A stretch of 64,000 nucleotides of DNA. Source: Rhodopseudomonas infernalis. GTDB taxonomy: Bacteria; Pseudomonadota; Alphaproteobacteria; Rhizobiales; Xanthobacteraceae. The stretch lies in NCBI RefSeq assembly GCF_022271405.1, contig NZ_JAJNAL010000013.1, forward strand, positions 54,460-118,459, read 5' to 3'. A program made the translations under genes and the position numbers. Positions 36,307 to 44,736 of the stretch are shown one piece after another (the stretch's first letter is position 1; each line of letters opens with the position of its first letter). A model generated the notes under the pieces. That model searched no databases. It saw only the letters and a list, made by a program, of their open reading frames with translations, and was not told where the DNA came from.

Positions 36307-37347
36307 TTATACGCTCTGCGGCGGGACGAACTCCCGGCCCGTGGGCACGAAATCGTTGGTGTAGAGCGCTGCCGGCTCGAGCGCCGTGGTGACTCCGGCG
36401 TTCGCCTTCAGCACCGCCACGGTCGAGGCCCAATCCTCGGGTGGCATCCAGCCGAGCGGCTTGTTGGCCGACGTCGGGGTGACCCAGGTGCTCCACGACA
36501 GCTGCGCCTCCCGCAAGGTGATCGCCGGGTCGGTCGACTCGAGATATTTCTTCACGACCTGCGTCAGTTCGTCGGGATGGGCGCGGCCGTAGAGGAACCC
36601 CTTCACGCTCGCAAGCACCATGCCGCGGATGACATCCGGCTCGGACAGCATGTCGTCGTGCACGATCAGGCCGTTGCTCATGCAGACCAACCCGGCGTCG
36701 GAGTACCAGAATGGCCGCACGTTCTTCTTGCCGCGGATCTCGATCGACGGGATGTAGCCTTGGGCGAAGCCGGCGATCGCCGCGACCTGGCCGTTGATCA
36801 GCGCGGGGCCGGCGCCGGCACCGTCGACATTGACGACTCGGACGGACGCGGGATCGACTCCCGAGCTCTTGAGGAACGCCGGAAATTGCTGGAACTGTGC
36901 CGAGCCGGTGGTGATGCCGACGGTCTTGCCGATCAGATCCTTCGGCTCCTTGACGTCCGAGCCCTCGAGCACGAGCACGGCGCATGGATTCCGCCGATAG
37001 ATCCCGGCGACCATCTTCAGCTTGGCGCCCTTCGACACCGTGTTGCCGACGACGTAGCCGTCGGCGAAGCCGAACTGCGCGGCTTTCGACGCGACGATCT
37101 GCGCGGTGTTGCCGGAGCCCTTGCCCTGGTTGATGGAGACGTCGAGGCCTTGATCGGCGAAGTAGCCCTTCTCCTTCGCGACCAGGAAGCCGGCGTTCGG
37201 TCCGCCGTAGATCCAGTCGGTCTGCAGAGAGACCGCACGCAGAGACTTCAGCGATTGCGCCCGCACGATCGCCGGAAACGACACGACGGCCATGGTCGCG
37301 GCCCCGGTCTTCAGCCAATCGCGGCGTGTGATCTTCCCTCTCGGCAT
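36307..37347 (-). CDS. Orphan ABC substrate-binding protein (NMT1/THI5-like), paralogue of the one at 47286
   Basis: 346-aa periplasmic protein. The signal TRRDWLKTGAATMAVVSFPAIVRA has a twin-arginine motif. The mature part TDWIYGGPNAGFLVAKEKGYFADQGLDV and GKTVGITTGSAQFQQFPAFL show the NMT1 fold. Blocks such as TGSAQFQQ, AGFAQG, PSIEIRG, KGFLYGR, DPAIT and FVPP recur in the same order in the binding protein at 47286, so the two are close paralogues. There is no permease or ATPase next to it, so it may share the transporter at 45609-47271. ATG at 37347 follows a GGGAG site. A box-like sequence lies 64 bases upstream. Confidence 0.9.
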   Translation of the reverse strand: MPRGKITRRDWLKTGAATMAVVSFPAIVRAQSLKSLRAVSLQTDWIYGGPNAGFLVAKEKGYFADQGLDVSINQGKGSGNTAQIVASKAAQFGFADGYVVGNTVSKGAKLKMVAGIYRRNPCAVLVLEGSDVKEPKDLIGKTVGITTGSAQFQQFPAFLKSSGVDPASVRVVNVDGAGAGPALINGQVAAIAGFAQGYIPSIEIRGKKNVRPFWYSDAGLVCMSNGLIVHDDMLSEPDVIRGMVLASVKGFLYGRAHPDELTQVVKKYLESTDPAITLREAQLSWSTWVTPTSANKPLGWMPPEDWASTVAVLKANAGVTTALEPAALYTNDFVPTGREFVPPQSV

Positions 37348-37410
37348 TGAGCACTCCCACCCGTGATTAGTCACCGATTATTGACGAGTGATACCCAAAG
37401 TCAAACCGAA

Positions 37411-37426
37411 TTGACTAACTGGTCTG
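37411..37426. promoter_or_regulatory. Imperfect operator-like site upstream of the orphan binding protein
   Basis: TTGACTAACTGGTCTG matches the island box well in its left nine bases and loses the right terminal AA. It lies between the orphan binding-protein start (37347) and the end of coxL set 3 (37586). The 238-nt gap holds no other feature that I can recognise. Confidence 0.45.
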
Positions 37427-37585
37427 TCTAATTTGACGGCAGTGTTGGGCGGTTTGCGCAGCAAACTGCGTACCGGCACAGCAGTGGTACGAAGAATGAA
37501 GCCGCTCGATCAGTGGACGCGCGTCATCCTCCCGCAAGCCGGGCACCGGGCCCCGCAGAGCGGAAGTATCCGGCGAGCCGCCTCG

Positions 37586-39871
37586 CTAAGCAGGACGCGC
37601 TGCGGCAGTTTGCACGAGCCGCCAGATCCGGTCCGGAGACAACGGCAGCGCCTTCGGCTGCACGTCAAAATCGCGCAGCGCCGCCGCGACCGCATTCGCC
37701 AGAATCCCGCCGACCGGAATCGTCCCGCCTTCGCCCGCGCCCTTGGCACCAAGCGGATGGTTCGGCGACGGGCACATCTCGATCGACGACGAGCGGATGT
37801 TGGGATAGTCGGTCGCGAGCGGAACCAGATAGTCCGCCAGCGAGCCCGACAGCATCTGTCCCTCGTCGTCGTAGACGAAGTGCTCCAGCAGCGTGCCGCC
37901 GAGCCCCTGCACGATCGAGCCGATCGCCTGGCCGTGCAGCGTCAGCGGATTGATGATACGGCCGGCATCCTCGATGGCGACGTAGTCGACGATCTCGATA
38001 TGTCCGGTCTCGGCATCGACCGCGACATGCGCGACGTGGCTGCCATAGGTGTAGGTGTGCTTGGTGTTGTGAAATGTCGCCTCGAAGGCGATGCCCTTCG
38101 CGGCCAGTTCCTTCAGCCCGACCGACCCGCCGTGCCGTGCGGCGACGCGCCCGGCCTGATAGCTGACCTCCTGCTCGGCGCATTGCAGCAGGCCGGCGCC
38201 GGCCGTCAGCAGCTGAGCCTTGATCTCCGCTGCGGCGAGTAGCACGGCGTTGCCGCCCATCACCGTGGAACGCGAGTGATAGGATCCCCAGCCTTCCTTC
38301 ACATAAGTCGTCGAGCCGTGAAAGACGCGGATCGCCTCGAGCGGCAGGTCCATCGCATCGGCGGCGATCTGCATCAGGATGGTCTCGACGCCTTGCCCGA
38401 CCGCCGAAGAGCCGACATAGAGCGAGATCGTGCCGTCGGTTTCCAGCACCATGCGCGCACTTTCGCGCGGACCGGCGGCGCCGCCCTCGACGAAACAGCC
38501 GACCGCGAGGCCGTGATAGCGGCCGTCGACGAGCTTGCCCTGCAGATGCTGCTTGTCGGCCCAGCCCGCTTTGGCGAGGCAGAGATCGAGCACCTGTTCA
38601 TAGGCACCGCTGTCGAGTTCGGTGACGACCGGGTTCGGAGCAATTGCCGGAAACGCCAGCGGCAGTTCCTCCGGCGTCAGCAGATTGCGGCGGCGGAATT
38701 CGACGCGATCGATGCCGAGGTCATCGGCGGCGAGATCGAACATCCGCTCGCGGAAGAAATCCGACTCGAACCGGCCGGGACCGCGATAGGTGCCGGCCGG
38801 CGATTTGTTCGACGCGATCACCGCGACGTCGGCGCGATAGCGCGGCACGCGATAGGCGCCGGGCAGGAACTGCCCGACATTGCGCGGCGCGATCGTTGTC
38901 GAGGTGCGGAAATACGCGCCGATGTTCATCTGCATCCGGGCGCGGATCGCGAGAATGCGGCCATCGCGATTGCAGGCGATTTCGACGTCGGCGGCGACGT
39001 CGCGCGAATGGGTCACCGCGAGCAAATGCTCCCGGCGGTCCTCGATCCATTTGACCGGCCTGCCGATTTTGCGCGCGGCGAACGGGACCAGGAAATCCTC
39101 CGGGAAGAATTCGCCGCGCACGCCGAAGCTGCCGCCGGCATTGCCCTCGATCATCACCACCTGCTCTTCGGGCAGATCGAGCATCCCGGCCAGAATCTTG
39201 CGGTTGGCGAACGGTACCTTGGTGGCGCCCCACGACGTCATCCGGCCTGCGGCGGCGTCCCATTCGGACACCACGCCACGCGTCTCCATGGTGATACCGG
39301 TATGGCGGTGCACGTACAGCCGCTCGCGGCGGGTGTAGGGCGCGGTCTCGAAGGTATCGTCGATCTCGCCGCGGCTGACCTCGTAGTCGAACACCCGGTT
39401 GGAGCCGTGTGCCTCGAACAGCAGCGCGTCGTGCACGACCTCGTCCTCGAACCTCGTCACCGCCGGCAGGAGGTCGATATCCGCCTCGATCAATTCGAGC
39501 GCGTCCTCCGCCAGCGCCGGTGTGTCGGCGATCACGATCGCCATCGGCTCGCCGACGAAGCGGACCTTGCCGTCGGCGATCACCGGCTGCCGGAACGGCT
39601 CCATCGCCTCGTTGGGAAACAGCCGCACCGGAATCCGCGGCACCGCGCCGATATCCTCGGCGGTATAGACCGCATGCACGCCCGCCATCGCCCGCGCCGC
39701 AGCGACGTCGATACGCCGGATCACGCCGTGCGCGACCGAACTGCGCAGGATCGCGGCATGCAGCATGCCGTCGCGATGCACGTCGTCGACGAAGCTGCCG
39801 AGTCCGCGTAGCAGCTTTGGATCCTCGACACGCTCGATCGGCTGTCCAACCAGCGGCACGCGCTCGTTCAC
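37586..39871 (-). CDS. Molybdenum hydroxylase large subunit, set 3
   Basis: 761-aa Mo-cofactor subunit, paralogue of set 2: GQPIERVEDPKLLRGLGSFVDDV at the N-terminus, SFGVRGEFFPEDFLVPFAA in the Mo domain, loop AGTYRGPGRFESDFFRER and Glu in KGAGEGGTIPVGG. One difference is at the Mo domain entrance, where VDVGGGFG is replaced by IEGNAGGSFG. It ends a six-gene operon with 4-nt overlaps (isochorismatase-pyrD-like-cocE-coxM-coxS-coxL), placing this hydroxylase in the same pathway as those hydrolases. It carries no CO dehydrogenase CSFR loop. Confidence 0.93.
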   Translation of the reverse strand: MNERVPLVGQPIERVEDPKLLRGLGSFVDDVHRDGMLHAAILRSSVAHGVIRRIDVAAARAMAGVHAVYTAEDIGAVPRIPVRLFPNEAMEPFRQPVIADGKVRFVGEPMAIVIADTPALAEDALELIEADIDLLPAVTRFEDEVVHDALLFEAHGSNRVFDYEVSRGEIDDTFETAPYTRRERLYVHRHTGITMETRGVVSEWDAAAGRMTSWGATKVPFANRKILAGMLDLPEEQVVMIEGNAGGSFGVRGEFFPEDFLVPFAARKIGRPVKWIEDRREHLLAVTHSRDVAADVEIACNRDGRILAIRARMQMNIGAYFRTSTTIAPRNVGQFLPGAYRVPRYRADVAVIASNKSPAGTYRGPGRFESDFFRERMFDLAADDLGIDRVEFRRRNLLTPEELPLAFPAIAPNPVVTELDSGAYEQVLDLCLAKAGWADKQHLQGKLVDGRYHGLAVGCFVEGGAAGPRESARMVLETDGTISLYVGSSAVGQGVETILMQIAADAMDLPLEAIRVFHGSTTYVKEGWGSYHSRSTVMGGNAVLLAAAEIKAQLLTAGAGLLQCAEQEVSYQAGRVAARHGGSVGLKELAAKGIAFEATFHNTKHTYTYGSHVAHVAVDAETGHIEIVDYVAIEDAGRIINPLTLHGQAIGSIVQGLGGTLLEHFVYDDEGQMLSGSLADYLVPLATDYPNIRSSSIEMCPSPNHPLGAKGAGEGGTIPVGGILANAVAAALRDFDVQPKALPLSPDRIWRLVQTAAARPA

Positions 39872-40356
39872 GCCCCCACTCCCTGCTCACGCTGATAGGC
39901 CGGTCGCGCTTCCATCACGGCTTTCACGATCGACAGATAGCCGGTGCAGCGGCAGACATTGCCGGACAGCACATCGCGGATGCGCTCTTCATCGGCGTCT
40001 GGCTCGCGCGTCAGGAGCGCATGCGCGGTCATTAGAAAGCCCGGCGTGCAGAAGCCGCATTGCAAGCCGTGGTGCTTCTGGAACGAGGCCTGTAACGGTC
40101 CGAGATTGTCGCCGTTGGCGAGGCCTTCGATCGTCATCACCGACTTGCCAGCGACCTGCACGCCGAGGGTCAGGCACGACCGCACCGCTTCGCCGTCGAT
40201 CATGATGGTGCAGGCGCCGCAGACGCCGTGCTCGCAGCCGATATGCGTCCCGGTCTTGCCGAGTTCGTGGCGGATGCAGTCGCCGAGCGTCAGCCTCGGC
40301 TCGATTTCGGCGGCGACCGGCGCGCCGTTCAGCTCGAATTCAACCCGCGTTTTCAA
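39868..40356 (-). CDS. Molybdenum hydroxylase [2Fe-2S] small subunit, set 3
   Basis: 162-aa iron-sulphur subunit. Cluster ligands are CEHGVCGACTIMIDGEAVRSC and CGFCTPGF plus CRCTGYLSI. The start is taken as TTG at 40356, because AAAGGAGAG is correctly spaced before it and the product then begins MKTRVEFELNGAPVAAEIEP, aligning with set 2. The upstream ATG in frame would extend far into coxM. It overlaps coxM by 17 bases and coxL by four. Confidence 0.9.
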   Translation of the reverse strand: MKTRVEFELNGAPVAAEIEPRLTLGDCIRHELGKTGTHIGCEHGVCGACTIMIDGEAVRSCLTLGVQVAGKSVMTIEGLANGDNLGPLQASFQKHHGLQCGFCTPGFLMTAHALLTREPDADEERIRDVLSGNVCRCTGYLSIVKAVMEARPAYQREQGVGA

Positions 40357-41224
40357 CGAAACTCTCCTTTGGCGCGCCGGCGTCGCGCAGCGCACGCGCG
40401 GTCAGCGTCCCGACCAGGGATTTGCGATAGTCGCCGGACGCATGGATGTCGGACGACGGCGTGACCGAATCCGACGCCAGCGTTTTCGCGCGCGCGATCA
40501 GGCCATCGTCGAGTTTGCTGCCGGCGAGTAGCTGTTCCACAGCGGCGAGCCGCAGCGGCGTTTCGCCGGCGCCGATCACCCCGACATGCGGATCGACGAT
40601 CCGGCCGTCGCCGTCGAGATCGAAGAACACCGCGACGCCGGCCATGGCGAAATCGCCCTTGCGCCGGGCAAATTCATGAAACGCCCAGCGTCGCCCCGGC
40701 GGCCACCGCGGGAACCGGACCTCGGTGATGATCTCGTCCGGCGCGAGCGCGGTGTCCAGCGCCGCGACGAAGAAGTCGGCGGCCTCGATCACACGCGTGC
40801 CGGCCTGTCCGATCGCGACGATCTCGCAATCGCAGACCAGCGCCACGCCGGGCATCTCGGCGGAGGGATCGGCATGCGCCAGACTGCCTCCAACGGTGCC
40901 GCGGTTGCGGATCTGGTAGTGCGCGACGTGATCGATCATCGCCTGGAACAGCGGATGCGCGGTCGCGAGCCGCGCATCCTGTTCGATCTGGCACCAGCGA
41001 ACCCGCGCCCCGACCCGCAGGCCATTGGCCGTCACGTCGATGGTTTCAAGGCCAGGCAGCTTCTGGATGTCGACCAAGAGCGGCGGATACGCCATCCGGA
41101 ACGCCAGCAGCGGCAGCAGGCTCTGGCCGCCGGACAGCACCTTGGCGCCGTCGTTGGCGGCGAGCAGCCGCACCGCCTCGTCCAGCGTCGCCGGGCACGC
41201 ATAGTCGAACGACGGCATCTTCAT
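40340..41224 (-). CDS. Molybdenum hydroxylase FAD medium subunit, set 3
   Basis: 294-aa FAD subunit. Motifs SGGQSLLPLLAFRMA and TVGGSLAHADPSAEMPG are the FAD-binding loops, and EFARRKGDFAMAGVAVFFDL marks the C-terminal domain. It is nearly collinear with set 2 over the entire length, which suggests duplication of the M-S-L block within the island lineage. Its start overlaps the CocE stop (ATGA). Confidence 0.92.
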   Translation of the reverse strand: MKMPSFDYACPATLDEAVRLLAANDGAKVLSGGQSLLPLLAFRMAYPPLLVDIQKLPGLETIDVTANGLRVGARVRWCQIEQDARLATAHPLFQAMIDHVAHYQIRNRGTVGGSLAHADPSAEMPGVALVCDCEIVAIGQAGTRVIEAADFFVAALDTALAPDEIITEVRFPRWPPGRRWAFHEFARRKGDFAMAGVAVFFDLDGDGRIVDPHVGVIGAGETPLRLAAVEQLLAGSKLDDGLIARAKTLASDSVTPSSDIHASGDYRKSLVGTLTARALRDAGAPKESFVENAG

Positions 41225-42903
41225 GGCGTGGCTCCGGACTGCGACGGAATGTGCGGCAACAGCAGATAGGACTCGTGGCCGGGTCCCGTTAGAATCGTGG
41301 TGCGGCCGTCGAACTCGGCACGCGGGCGATCGCGTTCGTGATCGTGCAGGATGCGGCCGGACACACCGGGCGCCTCGTAGTCCCGTCCCTGCAGCGTCAG
41401 CGCCAACCGATAGCCCGGCGGGCAGACGATGCTGGTCGGCCAGATCTCGACGTCGAGCAGATACGGCTGGCCCGGCTCGAGCTTCTGGATCTGGTCGTGG
41501 CTGTGATAGGGCCGCACCGGCGTCGACATCGCCGCATCGAGCTTGCGATGCGACGCGCGCAGCCAGCCGCGCGCCACCGGCTCGGTGTCACTGGCGCCGG
41601 CGAACACCACTTCGCGGCCGTCCGGCCGAAACAGCCGCAGCGTCGCGAAGATATCGGCGTCCGGCGTCGACGACGCGATCCACAGCCGCGCCGTCACCGG
41701 CCCCGTGAACTCAGTGGCCTGATCGAACGGCCGCGTGAGGAAGGTGGCGCCGTCGCTCATCGCGGCGAAGTTGCTCGATGCAGCCGCGGCGGGCGCATCG
41801 GTCGACAGGCTCTGCGCCGCTGCATCGAGATAGTGCCGCTGCCAGTCGGTGCGCGCCAGCGGCCACTCCGCCTCGTTTCGTGCGACCGCGCCGTCGGGGC
41901 TGCGGATCTCCAGCCGGATCGTCGGCTCGCGATCCCAACCGTTAGCCTCGCCCTTGAGAAAATACGCGAAGAACCGCTTCTGGCGGTCGATATAGGCCGG
42001 CAGATAGAAGCTCTCGAAATGCGTGCCGATATGCATATCGAGCCATTTCAACCCGGAGCCGGCGCGACAGAAGCCTTCGACGTTGCCGCGCAGATGCAGG
42101 CCGCAGCCCCCCCAATTGCCGGCGGAAAACAGCGGCACCTGAACGCGGCCGAGATCCGGCGAGCGCTGCCGGAACCAGGCATCGTCGAGCGGATGCTGCA
42201 ACAGATCGCCGGCATGATCGGCGCGGTTGGCGCGCAGCAGATCGTCGCTCAGCGCCGCGCCGGTGGTGGTCTCGCCGGTGTCGCGATCGCGATGGCGCGT
42301 CGCCGCGTTGCCGTGCTGATTGGGCAGCACCTGGCGTGGCCACCACGCGGTCGGGAACGAATTGCTGAAGATGCCGCCGTGGTGACTCCAGTCGCGATAC
42401 AGGTCGCTGCCGCCCTCCCACGGGCAGATCGCCGCGAGATGAGGCGGCTGCAGCGCGGCAACCTGCCACTGCTTGATCGACAGATACGAAATGCCGATCA
42501 GGCCGACCTTGCCGCTCGACCACGGCTGCACCGCGGCCCATTCGATCGCGTCGTAATAATCCTGCGTCTCGCGCGGCGAGAACGGGTCGAGATAGCCGGG
42601 CGACTGTCCGCTGCCGCGGCCGTCGACCGCGATCACCACATAGCCGTCCGGCACCCAGCGCTCGGGGTCGATCATTTCCCAGCGCAGATAGCGTCCGCTC
42701 GATCCGTCGTCGATGATCGCGGGATTGAGCGTCTGCAACTTCTTCCACGGCAGTTCGTAGCCGTCGGCGAAGTGGATGTCCTTGCCGTAGATGCCGAGCG
42801 ACATCAGCACCGGATACGGACCGTCCTGCGCGGGACGATAGATATTGGCACGGAGCCGATGCCCGTCGCTGACCGGAATGACGACGTTCTTCTCAACGAT
42901 CAT
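41221..42903 (-). CDS. CocE/NonD-family alpha/beta hydrolase
   Basis: 560-aa hydrolase of the X-Pro dipeptidyl-peptidase/CocE group. The N-terminal alpha/beta core starts PVSDGHRLRANIYRPAQDGPYPVLMSLGIYG. The nucleophile Ser is in GLIGISYLSIKQW near residue 150, and the C-terminal jelly-roll domain reads FTGPVTARLWIASSTPDADIFATL. Members cleave esters or amides, the best known being cocaine esterase. In this operon it could open a ring amide or ester. The start at 42903 overlaps the pyrD-like stop. No signal peptide is seen, so it is cytoplasmic. Confidence 0.88.
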   Translation of the reverse strand: MIVEKNVVIPVSDGHRLRANIYRPAQDGPYPVLMSLGIYGKDIHFADGYELPWKKLQTLNPAIIDDGSSGRYLRWEMIDPERWVPDGYVVIAVDGRGSGQSPGYLDPFSPRETQDYYDAIEWAAVQPWSSGKVGLIGISYLSIKQWQVAALQPPHLAAICPWEGGSDLYRDWSHHGGIFSNSFPTAWWPRQVLPNQHGNAATRHRDRDTGETTTGAALSDDLLRANRADHAGDLLQHPLDDAWFRQRSPDLGRVQVPLFSAGNWGGCGLHLRGNVEGFCRAGSGLKWLDMHIGTHFESFYLPAYIDRQKRFFAYFLKGEANGWDREPTIRLEIRSPDGAVARNEAEWPLARTDWQRHYLDAAAQSLSTDAPAAAASSNFAAMSDGATFLTRPFDQATEFTGPVTARLWIASSTPDADIFATLRLFRPDGREVVFAGASDTEPVARGWLRASHRKLDAAMSTPVRPYHSHDQIQKLEPGQPYLLDVEIWPTSIVCPPGYRLALTLQGRDYEAPGVSGRILHDHERDRPRAEFDGRTTILTGPGHESYLLLPHIPSQSGATP

Positions 42904-43946
42904 ACGCAACCTTGCCGTTTTGGTTCGCCTGCCGGCGACCCTGCCGCGGCTTGCGCGGGTTTCCAGATCGGCGCCAGCGCGCGATTGATGTCGCGCGCGA
43001 TCGTCCATCCCTGATAGATGAAGGCCGAATACAGATCGACGCAGCTTGCGCCGGCGCGGCGCATCGCCAACACATCGGCGGCAGAGCTGATGCCGCCATT
43101 GCCCTTGATTGCCAGACGGCCACGCGCAAAGCCGGCGGCCCGCTCGACATTCATCAGCGCCGTGTCGAAGATCTCACGTCCGTGGAGAGTGCCGGCGCCA
43201 GTGCCGAGCCCCGGCTCGGCGATCCGCCGTCCACCTCCGACCTTGATGCCGCCGACACCGGCCGCAATACACACCTCGATGAGTTCCGCGAACCGATCAT
43301 GCAGCCGCGTCGTATCGTTGGGCACGCGCACGACGATCGATCCGGCGCGGCCGTCGAGCCGCGCGAGCACGCCGCGCAGCATGCCGATCTCGTCGAACAC
43401 TTCGCCGTCGGCCAGCACGTTGGGACACATCAGGCTGAGCTCGACCAGATCGACGTACGGCGCCACCTCGATCACGCCGGCCGCGATCGCGTCCGCCGAG
43501 AAGCCGCCGATATTGGCGATCACCGGCACGGCACGAGGGCCGAGACGGCGCAAGCGCTCGGTCGCGTACGCCCTGCCCTTGCTCGGCACGCCCATCGAGT
43601 CGGCGATCGACTCGGTGCCGCGGCGTCGCACCAGCCGCGGGAATGGATTGCCGACCCGCGGCTCCGGCATGATAGAGCCGACGCAGACGAATCCGAAGCC
43701 GAGGCAGGACAGCGCCGCGATCAGTTCGGCATCCTTGTCGAATCCCGCGGCGAGACCGACCGGATTGGGCAGCTCGACGCCGGCAAAACGCGTGACCAGC
43801 CGCGGATCGTCGACGCGCAGCGTGGCAGCCGCCGCGAGCAGTCGCCACGGCGCGGCGCGGCGCAGCGCCGCATGCGCCATCGCGTGGCTGCGATCCGGCG
43901 ACATCCGGAACAGGCCGGGCGCGAGAACGTCACGATACAGATTCAT
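42900..43946 (-). CDS. Dihydroorotate dehydrogenase-like flavoprotein with altered active site
   Basis: 348-aa class-2-like PyrD with the N-terminal helical extension (LYRDVLAPGLFRMSPDRSHAMAH) and FMN motif LAAGFDKD at residues 66-73. The active site is unusual. The class-2 catalytic Ser region (NxSSPN) reads SLMCPN with Cys174, as in class 1 enzymes and dihydropyrimidine dehydrogenase. The orotate-binding Asn block NRMGFNN is replaced by DSMGVPSKG, and the TNTT block by KVGGGRR. Only one orotate Asn (SPN/CPN) remains. It probably acts on another ring compound, as an ene reductase or dehydrogenase. It overlaps both neighbours by four bases in the catabolic operon. A housekeeping pyrD role is unlikely. 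Confidence 0.85.
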   Translation of the reverse strand: MNLYRDVLAPGLFRMSPDRSHAMAHAALRRAAPWRLLAAAATLRVDDPRLVTRFAGVELPNPVGLAAGFDKDAELIAALSCLGFGFVCVGSIMPEPRVGNPFPRLVRRRGTESIADSMGVPSKGRAYATERLRRLGPRAVPVIANIGGFSADAIAAGVIEVAPYVDLVELSLMCPNVLADGEVFDEIGMLRGVLARLDGRAGSIVVRVPNDTTRLHDRFAELIEVCIAAGVGGIKVGGGRRIAEPGLGTGAGTLHGREIFDTALMNVERAAGFARGRLAIKGNGGISSAADVLAMRRAGASCVDLYSAFIYQGWTIARDINRALAPIWKPAQAAAGSPAGEPKRQGCV

Positions 43947-44617
43947 CGGGCCGAATTCGCCGCCGCAGCGGTCGCCCCGACGCCTTGCCAGGTGGCGATC
44001 ACGTCGTCGGCATCGACCACCGGTCCGTAGTCGCGATGGAACCGCTTCAGCGCACCGCGATGATCCTCGTCGCTGGCGGCGCCGCAGCAATCGCCGATCA
44101 GCGTCACATAGTAGTCGCGGAAATACGCGTCGCGGCCGGCGGATTCGACACACGTGTCGGTCGCGATGCCGGTGAGTAGCAGGCTCCGGATGCCGCGATC
44201 ACGCAACAGCTCGGGCAATTGCGGCCCGACCATCGCGCTGTAGCGATGCTTGATCACGACCGGCTCGCCCGGCTCCGGCGCGACGCGGTAGAACTCGGCG
44301 CCCCATGTGCCGCTGCGGCAGCGCGGCAGCTCGTTGCCGATCCGCGCGTTGCGTTCGCGCATCGCATCGGACAGATGCTCGGGATCATAGATCGCCTGGA
44401 CGAAGATCACCAGAACGCTGGCCCGGCGCGCGGCGTCGATCAGCCGCAACAGATTGGGGACCCGCTCCCGCTGCACGACGCCGAGGTCCGCGCCGATCCG
44501 GTCGAAGAAACCGCCGGGCGCGGCGAAATCGTTCTGCACGTCGATCACCAGCAGCGCCGCGAGCCGCGGCTCGGTCTTGTCGGCGAGATTGCGAAGAAGC
44601 GCTGTGGACGACGACAA
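43943..44617 (-). CDS. Isochorismatase-fold cysteine hydrolase (RutB-like amidohydrolase)
   Basis: 224-aa cysteine hydrolase. The triad is Asp26 in LLVIDVQNDF, Lys123 in VVIKHRYSAM and Cys156 in GIATDTCVESAGRDA. The stretches SGTWGAEFYRVAPEPGEPVV and LRDRGIRSLLLTGIATDTC match RutB, which hydrolyses the ureidoacrylate product of uracil ring cleavage; maleamate and N-carbamoylsarcosine amidases are the other options. A TTG start at 44617 is used since GGAG precedes it by six bases. A GTG at 44677 would lie only 16 bases from the operator and adds a Cys-rich non-homologous segment. It is first in the six-gene operon. Confidence 0.87.
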   Translation of the reverse strand: MSSSTALLRNLADKTEPRLAALLVIDVQNDFAAPGGFFDRIGADLGVVQRERVPNLLRLIDAARRASVLVIFVQAIYDPEHLSDAMRERNARIGNELPRCRSGTWGAEFYRVAPEPGEPVVIKHRYSAMVGPQLPELLRDRGIRSLLLTGIATDTCVESAGRDAYFRDYYVTLIGDCCGAASDEDHRGALKRFHRDYGPVVDADDVIATWQGVGATAAAANSAR

Positions 44618-44692
44618 GCAGGGCTCCGGAATGCAAGGGCATCGACCGGCACGGCCGCCGGTCCACTCACCCGCCACGAAACATTCAAGATA

Positions 44693-44708
44693 CTGACCAG
44701 TTAGTCAA
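44693..44708. promoter_or_regulatory. Palindromic operator-like site upstream of the RutB-like operon
   Basis: CTGACCAGTTAGTCAA matches the 35514 box at 14 of 16 positions. It lies between the stop of the TetR copy 2 gene and the first gene of the six-gene operon, 76 bases upstream of the chosen TTG start. Confidence 0.65.
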
Positions 44709-44736
44709 GACGTTTTGGCGACGACGTGCGTGGTTG

